Source: Candidatus Villigracilis saccharophilus (GTDB lineage: Bacteria > Chloroflexota > Anaerolineae > Anaerolineales > Villigracilaceae). Taken from it: a stretch of 64,000 bases of DNA. The position numbers and the translations under genes were made by a program. Positions 1 through 7,735 of the stretch are shown piece by piece (position 1 is the stretch's first letter; every line of letters begins with the position of its first letter). Under the pieces are notes generated by a model that had not been told where the DNA came from, did not search any database, and saw only the letters and a program-made list of their open reading frames with translations. Location: the NCBI GenBank assembly GCA_016709305.1, contig JADJNA010000055.1:189818-253817 (forward strand). Reading direction: 5' to 3'.

Positions 1-35
1 TTGATGAAAAGGAATCACATGTTATAAAACTTTCA

Positions 36-968
36 ATGCGTTTATATAACGACAACGAAGACTAATGGCGCATCCGCGAATTTTTGCGTCAGGTGACGTT
101 GCTCAACAATCGTTGTGATTTGTTCTGGCACGTCACGCGTTGGGATTATTTATTTTGGTCTTTCAAACCCGATGATGAAAAGATCAGACTTAAGGAGACT
201 GTGTTCATTTGGGAAACGGAAAGCGGACAGATCGCTGCCGTCCTAACCATGAAGATCGCGGGTGCGTATTCCTGCAAATCCCCCCCCCTGATTTTTGCGC
301 CACTGAACTCGAAGCAGAGATGATCGCGATCGCGGAAAAACATCTGACCAGCGCCACACTCGACAGGGATCGTAAACCCAGATTTTGGGTTTCGTCTGGT
401 TCGCAGGACAAAGCGCGGCTTTAAACGCATGGATCTGAAGGAATACAAACATCACTGTTCATTGGATGACCCGCTGCCCGATGTGCCAGCGACGCCAGGT
501 TACACGATCCGCGCCTTAGGCAATGGCTTGGAACTGCTCGAACGCTGTTATGCCATGGGACCTGGATTCTACAAAGATGATGTCAATGCCACGCGCGCGA
601 AGCGCGATCACCCAGGGTGGTATCGCAGCCTGCAATCCGCCCGGTTGTATCGTTGCGACCTGGATCTTATTGTGGTGGCATCCCATGGAAACATTGCAGC
701 ATTCTGCTCCATCTGGTTTGACGATGTTACGCGTACCGCGTGCTTCGAGCCAGTTGCAATTGTCCCAGCCCATCAAAGGCGCGGGCTTGCACGGGCAATA
801 ATGATCGAAGGCATGCACCGTATCAAACACATGGGCTGTAAGGTTGTATTTGTCAGCGGGTCTTCCGCGGTGGCGAACGCCTAATATTTCTCCGTCATGG
901 GCGGAGAACATGATATTTATGAACTGTGGGAAAAATCGTTGAAGGTTGAAAGGAATTACATCAGATGA
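36..968 (+). pseudogene. GNAT-family N-acetyltransferase, broken paralogue of the next gene
   Basis: The translated pieces align along their whole length with the intact acetyltransferase that follows. Four lesions break it: an in-frame TAA at 63-65, a frame change at the run of nine C near 280, a second frame change near 385-400, and an in-frame TAA at 882-884 inside the last conserved block. Reading past that TAA in the same frame reaches a TGA at 966-968 that overlaps the ATG of the next gene as ATGA. This supports 968 as the original end and translational coupling of the pair. The C-terminal half keeps a GNAT-like acetyl-CoA loop (QRRGLARA). The substrate is unknown. Whether it is a real pseudogene or a badly sequenced gene cannot be told from here. 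Confidence 0.6.
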
Positions 969-1894
969 AACTTACGCTGCACATCTGCGACAAAGAAGAC
1001 AAATTCTGGCGCGCGCGGAATTTTTTACGCGAAGTTTTTCTGCTCAACGACAGACTCGAACACAGCTGGCATGTTGCCCGCCTCGATTATTGGCGCTGGC
1101 ATTACATCCTCACTTGTAACATTTGCAAATCGGTTGAAGCAGGCATGGCGCTGTGGGAAAATGCCGATGCCAAAATCGTCGCTGCGTTGAATCATCTCGG
1201 CGGCAGTGAACTCCGCCTGCATGTCCATCCACAGTTTTACTCAGCGAACTTGGAACATGAAATGCTCGCATATGCCGAAGAAAATTATTTCGCCACGGCT
1301 GAAGATGGTAGGCGATATATTTATTTGCCAATTTTCCAAGATGATACACGCCGACAGGGACTTGTGCAAAGCAGGGGCTATAAAAAACAAGAAGGCTGGG
1401 GACATCACTACCGCCGTGATTTGAATTCGCCCATCCCTGATGTGCCGTTTCCTGATGGTTACGTCATCCGCTTGATGGGCGGCGTGGAAGAATACCCCGC
1501 GCGGAGTTGGTGCTCGTGGCGGGCATTCCACAACGACGAACCTGATTCAAATTACGATGGCGATTATGCGTGGTACGCGAATCTGCAATCCGCGCCGCTG
1601 TATCGCCGCGATCTGGATGTGGTTGCGTCCGCGCCTGATGGCAGCATCGCCGCGTTCTGCACCATCTTCTATGATGATTACACCCGCAGCGCGGTTACTG
1701 TGCTGGTTGGCGTTGCTGCCGAACACTGGCGGCGCGGACTCGGCAAAGCCGTGATGACCGAAGGATTGAGCAGACTCAAGACGTTGGGCTGCACGCGCGT
1801 CTTTTCCACCGCCCATGAAGAACCCGCCGATGCGTTGTACCGCTCCATGCTGAAAGATATGAAAATTACAGATACGTGGCTGAAAGTATTGTGA
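965..1894 (+). CDS. GNAT-family N-acetyltransferase
   Basis: An intact 309-residue protein. The C-terminal part has the GNAT fold signature: a beta-strand block (AAFCTIFYDD) followed by the pyrophosphate-binding loop HWRRGLGKAV near residue 255 and the ADALYRSML segment typical of the last helix. The N-terminal 200 residues are a divergent, probably degenerate GNAT-like half, giving the two-domain length common in Chloroflexi. It should transfer an acetyl group from acetyl-CoA to an amine, but the substrate cannot be predicted. It overlaps the damaged upstream paralogue by ATGA, so the two are a tandem duplication in one transcript. Confidence 0.75.
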   Translation: MKLTLHICDKEDKFWRARNFLREVFLLNDRLEHSWHVARLDYWRWHYILTCNICKSVEAGMALWENADAKIVAALNHLGGSELRLHVHPQFYSANLEHEMLAYAEENYFATAEDGRRYIYLPIFQDDTRRQGLVQSRGYKKQEGWGHHYRRDLNSPIPDVPFPDGYVIRLMGGVEEYPARSWCSWRAFHNDEPDSNYDGDYAWYANLQSAPLYRRDLDVVASAPDGSIAAFCTIFYDDYTRSAVTVLVGVAAEHWRRGLGKAVMTEGLSRLKTLGCTRVFSTAHEEPADALYRSMLKDMKITDTWLKVL

Positions 1895-1899
1895 CATTT

Positions 1900-1986
1900 A
1901 TGCTTACCTCTCGAGAATTATCGCGCAATGAAATCGAAAGCGTCTGGAACATTGACCGTCGCGAAGTGATTGACCATGTCTATTAA
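1900..1986 (+). pseudogene. N-terminal stub of a third GNAT-like acetyltransferase
   Basis: A 28-codon reading frame starts six bases after the preceding gene and encodes SRELSRNEIESVWNIDRRE, which resembles the first 30 residues of single-domain GNAT proteins. It stops at 1984-1986, exactly where the convergent truncated Crp-like gene also stops. The rest of the acetyltransferase is absent. I read this as a deletion or recombination junction. The assignment rests on a short stretch. Confidence 0.35.
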
Positions 1987-2441
1987 CTGCGTTCAAGATG
2001 CAAAATCCCTTCCGTCTCAAGTGCATTTAATAAACGACTTAACACATCGCGCACGGTTCCAAGCCGGGCAGCCATCTCATCCAAAGTTGTCCAAGATCGG
2101 CGGGGAATAATCAAAGACCCATCCTTCAGTTCGGCATGACTCAAGAGGGCCCGCGCGATGCGAGCCTGCACACTTCGCAAACCGAGGTCTTCAACCAACA
2201 GCACATAATACAGCACACGGTCGCTCAAATGCTCAAGGCAAGCCAAAGCCAACTCTGGAAAACGCCTAGTCAGGGCAATCAGTGCCGAGCCTTCAATCGC
2301 CCAGGCGCTGACTTTTTCTAGGGCAATTTTTGATGCGAGACTTGTTAAAAGTCGAGACAAATGTCTACTTTTGTCCACTCGTGCCATGAAGGGAATTGTT
2401 TTACTTCTCCAACCTAGGGCGGATGAACGAGTAACCAGCAC
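1983..2441 (-). pseudogene. Truncated Crp/Fnr-type regulator (C-terminal half)
   Basis: Residues about 45-152 match the dimerisation helix and winged helix-turn-helix of Crp/Fnr proteins: RFPELALACLEHLSDRV, then LGLRSVQARIARALL, then the recognition part TLDEMAARLGTVRDVLSRLL. The same blocks occur in the complete Crp/Fnr gene at 50570-51253. The cyclic-nucleotide-binding beta-barrel is missing. The first 35 or so residues are instead encoded by a repeat that recurs near 36.4 kb, and the protein is cut off right after the DNA-binding wing at the 1983 junction. It is probably not functional. Confidence 0.55.
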
Positions 2442-2442
2442 A
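2342..2442 (+). repeat. Dispersed ~100-bp repeat, copy 1
   Basis: This stretch matches 36362-36456 in the same orientation by eye, with scattered substitutions and small indels. Shared blocks include TCGAGACAAATGTCT, TGTCCACTCGTG, GGCGGATGA and AGCACA. It provides the 5' end of the truncated Crp-like frame. No terminal inverted repeats or transposase are visible, so its nature is unknown. Confidence 0.5.
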
Positions 2443-2607
2443 GGCAGTCAACCACCGTCAACTTATGAAACGTCTCTACCCAAAATATTCTTATCATCTG
2501 ATCGACTTCAGTTCACTCTCAGTTTTGTTACTCATGAGTTCAGCCAGTCTGTAACATGATAATATATGGAAATACCCAAGAAAGCTGATATTCAAAAGGA
2601 GAGTTCT

Positions 2608-4062
2608 ATGCAAAAGCAATTAAAAGAGCAGATTGAACGACTCAAAAAGGCAGGTGCAACATATGTGGATGCGCGCTGGTACCCTGTTGAAGAAGCCAAT
2701 TATTTAATGATGTGGAACGGCAACTTGAAAACCGCAGCATCTTCACGAGAGAGCGGTGTGGGCATCCGCGCGCTTTACAATGGTGCATGGGGATTCTCTG
2801 CATCGTCGGATGTGAGTAATATCGGCGCTTTATTTAACAAGGCTTTTGATAATGCCCGGATCGCGGCAGAGCGTGTAACATTCCCCATTCGACTCGCTGA
2901 GAAAGAATCAATTCAGGCTTCATTCAACAGCCCGAATCGCATCGACCCGTTTACTGTTTCACTGGCTGACAAGATTTCATTCCTGAAAGAGATGGATGAA
3001 AAACTAAATCAGCCCGGTGTTGCACAGCGCGTCTGCGAATTGATCTTCATGCGCAAACAGATCGTTTACATCGACTCGGAAGGCAGTGAGATCGAGAAGA
3101 ATATCATCGAAGTTTTTCCGGGCATTCAAGTGATGGGCATCGATGCGCAGGGTGAGTCGCACGGGCGGAAATTCAGTCCATCGCGCATGGGCAACACACG
3201 CGGTTGGGAAACAGTTGACCGGCAATTGTTTATTGAGAACGCTGAACGGATCGTCAAAGAGATGAATGAAGTTCTTGTGGCGGAAGATTGTCCGAAGGAA
3301 GAACGCTCTGTGATTTTATTGCCCGGCATTATGTTCCTGCAAACACATGAGACGATCGGTCACGCGCTTGAGCTTGATCGCATTCTCGGATATGAACTTG
3401 GATTTGCTGGCGGCTCGTTCGTGACGCTTAGTGATTTTGGAAATTTGCGTTATGGCTCAACCAAATTGACCGCTCGCGCCGATGCGACTCTTCCGAATAG
3501 CCCGGGCAGTTTTGGCTATGATGATGACGGCGTCGCCGCGCAAAACAATCTGCTTATTGACAAGGGAATTCTTGTGGGTGCAATCACCGGCCGTCAGATG
3601 GTGGAAGAAGCGAATGCCCGCGCCCGCAAACAGATTTTCAACGGCAGCGGTGGAGCAAATCGCGCGACTGCATTTTATCGTGTGCCGATCGAACGCATGA
3701 CCAACATCAACATTGATCCTGGTGATGATGGTTCGTTGGAAGATATTATCAGGAATACCGAAAAGGGCATCATTCTCGATGGGGAAAAGAGTTGGTCTAT
3801 CGGCTCGAACCGTGAACAATTCCATTTCGCGACCGACATTGGCTGGCTGGTGGAAGATGGCAAGGTCATGCGTGTAGTGAAGAATTCGACCTACAAAGGC
3901 GAGACTGTTAAGTTTTACAATTCGCTTTCCGCGGTAGGTGATCAGTCCACCTGGGAAGTTCATTATGTGAACAACTGCGGTAAAGGTCAGCCCAACCAGA
4001 TCATGCAATTGGGTCACGGCGTTCCCGTCTGTCGTTTTGACAACGTGAGAATAGGAGAGTAG
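2608..4062 (+). CDS. tldD: TldD-family metalloprotease
   Basis: A 484-residue TldD/PmbA-family protein. It carries the zinc-binding HExxxH motif (HETIGH, residues 247-252) and the surrounding family pattern of an extended C-terminal beta domain with RADATLPNSPGSFGYDDDG. TldD forms a heterodimeric protease with TldE that unfolds and degrades peptides, for example in leader removal of modified peptides. ATG 2608 is chosen over the in-frame ATG at 2566 because AAAGGAGAG lies just upstream. The partner tldE follows after two bases, so the two are one operon. No modified-peptide precursor is visible nearby. Confidence 0.9.
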   Translation: MQKQLKEQIERLKKAGATYVDARWYPVEEANYLMMWNGNLKTAASSRESGVGIRALYNGAWGFSASSDVSNIGALFNKAFDNARIAAERVTFPIRLAEKESIQASFNSPNRIDPFTVSLADKISFLKEMDEKLNQPGVAQRVCELIFMRKQIVYIDSEGSEIEKNIIEVFPGIQVMGIDAQGESHGRKFSPSRMGNTRGWETVDRQLFIENAERIVKEMNEVLVAEDCPKEERSVILLPGIMFLQTHETIGHALELDRILGYELGFAGGSFVTLSDFGNLRYGSTKLTARADATLPNSPGSFGYDDDGVAAQNNLLIDKGILVGAITGRQMVEEANARARKQIFNGSGGANRATAFYRVPIERMTNINIDPGDDGSLEDIIRNTEKGIILDGEKSWSIGSNREQFHFATDIGWLVEDGKVMRVVKNSTYKGETVKFYNSLSAVGDQSTWEVHYVNNCGKGQPNQIMQLGHGVPVCRFDNVRIGE

Positions 4063-4064
4063 CC

Positions 4065-5450
4065 ATGAAGGATCAAATCTTACAAACCTTGCGCGATCTG
4101 CGCGCCTATGCCCTCTCAAAAAAAGTGGAAGCCGCATTTTTCTATCACGAAGAAGACAGCTACCTGATGCGCTTTGCCAATTCTGCAATTTCGTTGAATA
4201 CCAATGAGCATTTGATTCGATTGGAGATCACGGCCTATGAAGATCGAAAGCGCGCCTCCTACGAGCTGATCACTGACCTGCAAAAACTGGAAGAGATGAA
4301 GCAAGGCGTGGATATCGCTGCTGAAATGGTGAAACATGCCATGCCATTAAGTTATCAGCCGACAATTCCAACCTTCGCCGAATCTTTTGCAGGTGAAAGC
4401 GGTTTTGATTCTGCGCTGGCAGCCATCAGCAATGGAGAGCGCCTGGCATATTTCAACGAGGCAGTCAAAGGTTTGGAGACCGATGATATAAAACTCTCCG
4501 GCATCTTTTCCTGCGGGGCAAACATAGTAGCGCAGGTCAATACACGTTCGGAGCACACGCAATATTTCAAGACATCCGACGCACAGGTCAGCATCGTGCT
4601 TTCACACCCCACGCTCAAATGGGAAGTGATCGCCGAGCAGTCTGCGCAGAAAAAAGCGGACTTGAATCCGTCTGCTCTTCATCGTGACTTGTCGTTCCTA
4701 TTGGATCGTTATCAAAATGATGCGCCGCAGCAAATTCCTCTTGGCAAATATGATATTGTCTTTGGCTCCGCGGCCTCGGGAGATTTGTTGAATGTGATGA
4801 ATTGGATCGGCTTCAGTGGTGGAGCGATGAAGCGCGGTTTTTCCTTCATCAGTGCAGACCAGGTTGGGACAAAGGTTTTCTCGGATAAGTTCAATCTTAC
4901 AGATGAACCCGCATGCCTGGAAACTTTCCCGTTCCAACGCGATATGATGGGCATGTCACGCAAATCTTTTCCTATTTTTGAAAACGGTGTTTTCAAATCC
5001 TTTACCTGGGAGCAGGATGAAGCCGATGAGTTTGAAGCTCAGCCAACTGGCCACTCGGTAATGCATATGAGTCTTGTGTTGAGCGGCGGAGATAAAAATG
5101 TAAGCACACTCGAGGAATTGATGGCGATACCGCGTGATAATGATGTTCTTTATATTCCCTTCCTACATTACATGAATCTAGTCAACCCATCCAAGGGATT
5201 GATCACTGCCAGCTCGCGCTTTGGAGCGTTGCTGCTCAAGAAAGATGGTTCAGTGATTGTGCCATACAATGTGCGTGTCACTCAGAGCTTGCTTGACATC
5301 TTTGGTGACAAAGTCGCGTGGATGTCAAAATCTCAGACGGTCAATAACACATCCCAGAGCTATGGCTCACGCAACCCCACGGCAATCGTGGTGCCGACCT
5401 TCATTCGAGTCAATGACCTGGAGATATCGCACTCCAACTCATCTTATTAG
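4065..5450 (+). CDS. tldE: TldE/PmbA-family protease partner
   Basis: A 461-residue TldD/PmbA superfamily protein without an HExxxH motif, as expected of the non-catalytic TldE (PmbA) subunit that pairs with TldD. Length, the N-terminal alpha/beta domain and the C-terminal segment around GSVIVPYNVRVTQSLLDIFG fit the family. It begins two bases after tldD with AGGAGAG overlapping the tldD stop, so the subunits are probably made in fixed ratio. A strong hairpin directly follows the stop codon. Confidence 0.88.
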   Translation: MKDQILQTLRDLRAYALSKKVEAAFFYHEEDSYLMRFANSAISLNTNEHLIRLEITAYEDRKRASYELITDLQKLEEMKQGVDIAAEMVKHAMPLSYQPTIPTFAESFAGESGFDSALAAISNGERLAYFNEAVKGLETDDIKLSGIFSCGANIVAQVNTRSEHTQYFKTSDAQVSIVLSHPTLKWEVIAEQSAQKKADLNPSALHRDLSFLLDRYQNDAPQQIPLGKYDIVFGSAASGDLLNVMNWIGFSGGAMKRGFSFISADQVGTKVFSDKFNLTDEPACLETFPFQRDMMGMSRKSFPIFENGVFKSFTWEQDEADEFEAQPTGHSVMHMSLVLSGGDKNVSTLEELMAIPRDNDVLYIPFLHYMNLVNPSKGLITASSRFGALLLKKDGSVIVPYNVRVTQSLLDIFGDKVAWMSKSQTVNNTSQSYGSRNPTAIVVPTFIRVNDLEISHSNSSY

Positions 5451-5456
5451 AATTTT

Positions 5457-5506
5457 CAGAATCAACACATCCCATTGCAAGTAAGCAGTGGGATGTGTTG
5501 ATTCTG
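5457..5506 (+). terminator. Long hairpin after tldE
   Basis: Two 22-nt arms (5457-5478 and 5485-5506) are complementary at all but one position, which can form a G-U pair, around a 6-nt loop. There is no clear T-run on either side. It could be a transcription terminator or an mRNA-stabilising hairpin ending the tldDE transcript. Confidence 0.6.
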
Positions 5507-5619
5507 GGCTCCTTGATATGGTCAAGTACAATTGTGAGAAAGCCAGTTCGCAATCCTTCTTGAAATTTATCGGCAATATAACTCTTACAGCAAACAACCG
5601 CTTTTTTTGGAGAAGCACA

Positions 5620-7164
5620 ATGGAAATCCAGTATTTTTCTTTTTTGAAACATCTTGTTCGTTTTAATCGGCATGTCTACCTCGACCACAATGCAACCACT
5701 CCGGTCAGTAACCGTGTCCGAAAAGCAATGGAACAGGTATTGAAACACCAGTATGGCAACCCATCCTCCTTTTATGAGATGGGTCGGAAATCTGCCGGAA
5801 TGGTGGAGCAGGCTCGCGAACAGGTAGCACAGGCCATTCATGCCGACCTGTCCGAGGTCATCTTTACCAGCTGTGCATCCGAATCCAACAACGCCGCGAT
5901 TAAGTCCGCTGCCGCTCACTTTTATCCGCGAAAGAAAAAGATTATTGCTACGCCAATCGAACATCCATCGGTGTCAAATACACTGGCATACCTTCAAACC
6001 CAGGGGGTGACTGTCGAATATTGCCGGGTGGATGAGAATGGGCGTGTGCTGTTATCCGACCTGGAACAACGGATTGATGGTGATACCTTTTTGGTGTGCT
6101 GCATTCTAGCCAACAATGAAACCGGCGTCATTCAGGACATCCAGGCAGTCACCAGAATCGCCAGAAAATATGGCACACTGGTGCTGGCAGATTGCGTGCA
6201 GGCGCTGGGAAAGATCCCGATAGACGTTCATACCTGGGACGTGGATTACGCAACGTTTTCAGCGCACAAACTCTATGGACCCAAAGGCATTGGCGCTTTG
6301 TACCTCAAACAGGGCATTCCCTTCACGCCGTTCCTGCATGGCGGACATCAGGAGGGCGGGCTTCGCGCCGGAACTGAAAGCCTGCATAATATTGTTGGTT
6401 TTGGCGCTGCCTGCAAAGATGTGGAAAATTTGCTGGCGGAAGCCGAACAGATTCAGATGTTGAAACAAAAGTTGATTCAACGTCTCAAAGAAATCAAACC
6501 TGATTGTGTGATCAATTCACTGGATTCTAAAGCAGAGTGCCTGCCAAACACGCTGAGCGTCACCTTCCCCGGTGTGGAGAATTCCGGGTTGATGGGAATG
6601 CTTGATTATCGGGGGATTGCGGTCTCTGCCGGGTCGGCGTGCAGCACCGGGGAAGATACACCTTCACATGTGTTGAAAGCGATTGGGTTGTCCGATCAGG
6701 CCGCACGCGAGACCATCAGAATCAGCCTCGGGCATACCACCACTGCAGGTGATATCCGCTATATGACACAGGTGGTTCAGGAGTATGTTGAGGGGCGCAC
6801 TTCATTTGTGAACATGCTCGCTCCGGCGCAGTTGAACGAAACCATCCTCTTTGATGAACAAACCTTTATTCTCGATGTGCGTCCTCCGGACATGCGGAAA
6901 AATGTAAAGGGATTACCGAATGCACATGAAGTTAACCCACTGCATGTCGAACGATACTTGAAACAACTTCCACGGGATAAACAAATCCTGGTGTACTGTC
7001 CGGGAGGCGGGTTGTCTGTCATGATCTCATATTACTTGAAGGCAAAAGGCTTCAAGCGTATTACCAATCTGCGAGGCGGACTTGATGCATGGCGCAAGCG
7101 ACGCGATGATCTGTATGAAAAATATGCCGGACAAAATGTGACGGTGCTCGAACCGGATAACTAA
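5620..7164 (+). CDS. Cysteine desulfurase fused to a C-terminal rhodanese domain
   Basis: A 514-residue protein. Residues about 15-395 are a NifS/IscS-type PLP enzyme: HNATTP near the start, PLP lysine in SAHKLYGPKG (about K217) and the catalytic cysteine in GSACSTGE (about C341). Residues about 410-505 form a rhodanese domain with active cysteine in VYCPGGG (about C460). The first domain takes sulfur from cysteine as a persulfide and the second could accept and hand it on. ATG 5620 follows TTGGAG; an earlier in-frame ATG at 5488 falls inside the tldE hairpin and adds non-homologous sequence. No scaffold or thiolation partner is adjacent. Confidence 0.88.
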   Translation: MEIQYFSFLKHLVRFNRHVYLDHNATTPVSNRVRKAMEQVLKHQYGNPSSFYEMGRKSAGMVEQAREQVAQAIHADLSEVIFTSCASESNNAAIKSAAAHFYPRKKKIIATPIEHPSVSNTLAYLQTQGVTVEYCRVDENGRVLLSDLEQRIDGDTFLVCCILANNETGVIQDIQAVTRIARKYGTLVLADCVQALGKIPIDVHTWDVDYATFSAHKLYGPKGIGALYLKQGIPFTPFLHGGHQEGGLRAGTESLHNIVGFGAACKDVENLLAEAEQIQMLKQKLIQRLKEIKPDCVINSLDSKAECLPNTLSVTFPGVENSGLMGMLDYRGIAVSAGSACSTGEDTPSHVLKAIGLSDQAARETIRISLGHTTTAGDIRYMTQVVQEYVEGRTSFVNMLAPAQLNETILFDEQTFILDVRPPDMRKNVKGLPNAHEVNPLHVERYLKQLPRDKQILVYCPGGGLSVMISYYLKAKGFKRITNLRGGLDAWRKRRDDLYEKYAGQNVTVLEPDN

Positions 7165-7332
7165 AAGAATGGTCGTGAAGCTATCTTCCTATAGGTTGAT
7201 CATCCGCGATACTTAGCTCATTGAAACGGTGTCATTAATGACTTTACACTGGCCTTCTTGACCAGCTTCGTAAGAGAGACTCAGGTGTTTTAATGAGTCA
7301 ATTGTCCGAAAAATCGCCTGAGAGTGAATTTT

Positions 7333-7734
7333 ATGACAACCCACGCCGATCTTTTTCTCACCTGCCTGCGGCATTATGCCGCCAAAGATTTCCAAGCCAT
7401 CTCCGCCATGTACGCCGAGGATATTCACCTGCGCGATTGGAACATCTCAGTGCATGGCAAAGGGGAAGCCATTCGCGAAACTGCAAAAAACTTTGTTGAA
7501 GCCGAAAGCCTTGAAATTTGCGTGCTGGCCACCTACGAAAATGCTGATACTTTCGCCGGGGAACTTCACATTGTGGTGGGCGGTAGGATCGATCTGTACG
7601 TGGTAGATGTTATGACGTTCGATGCACAGGTCGCATCACTACTATTCGTTCGTACAAAGGGCGGGGCGATTGAATCACTTCTAAATCTCGAGTTAGGCGA
7701 CCTGCCTTACAAAATAGTAGATTTACATGCCTGA
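7333..7734 (+). CDS. NTF2/SnoaL-like protein
   Basis: A small protein of about 133 residues with the NTF2-like pattern: N-terminal helices (FLTCLRHYAAKDFQAISAMY) then AEDIHLRDW and four predicted strands, ending in a hydrophobic beta sheet. Members are small-molecule enzymes or binding proteins, and the ligand cannot be inferred. An ATG also exists at 7324; 7333 matches the family start better. It lies tail-to-tail with the exporter permease, one base apart. Confidence 0.6.
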   Translation: MTTHADLFLTCLRHYAAKDFQAISAMYAEDIHLRDWNISVHGKGEAIRETAKNFVEAESLEICVLATYENADTFAGELHIVVGGRIDLYVVDVMTFDAQVASLLFVRTKGGAIESLLNLELGDLPYKIVDLHA

Positions 7735-7735
7735 A

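Noticed and set aside
882..884. TAA as the true end of the first GNAT gene
   Set aside because: The same frame continues with sequence like the paralogue and ends by overlapping the next start, so the TAA is a lesion.
3457..4188. 243-codon minus-strand frame
   Set aside because: It is antisense to tldD/tldE and its translation has no family features.
5488..5619. Longer start for the cysteine desulfurase
   Set aside because: The extension begins inside the tldE hairpin and has no homology, while ATG 5620 has a good ribosome-binding site.
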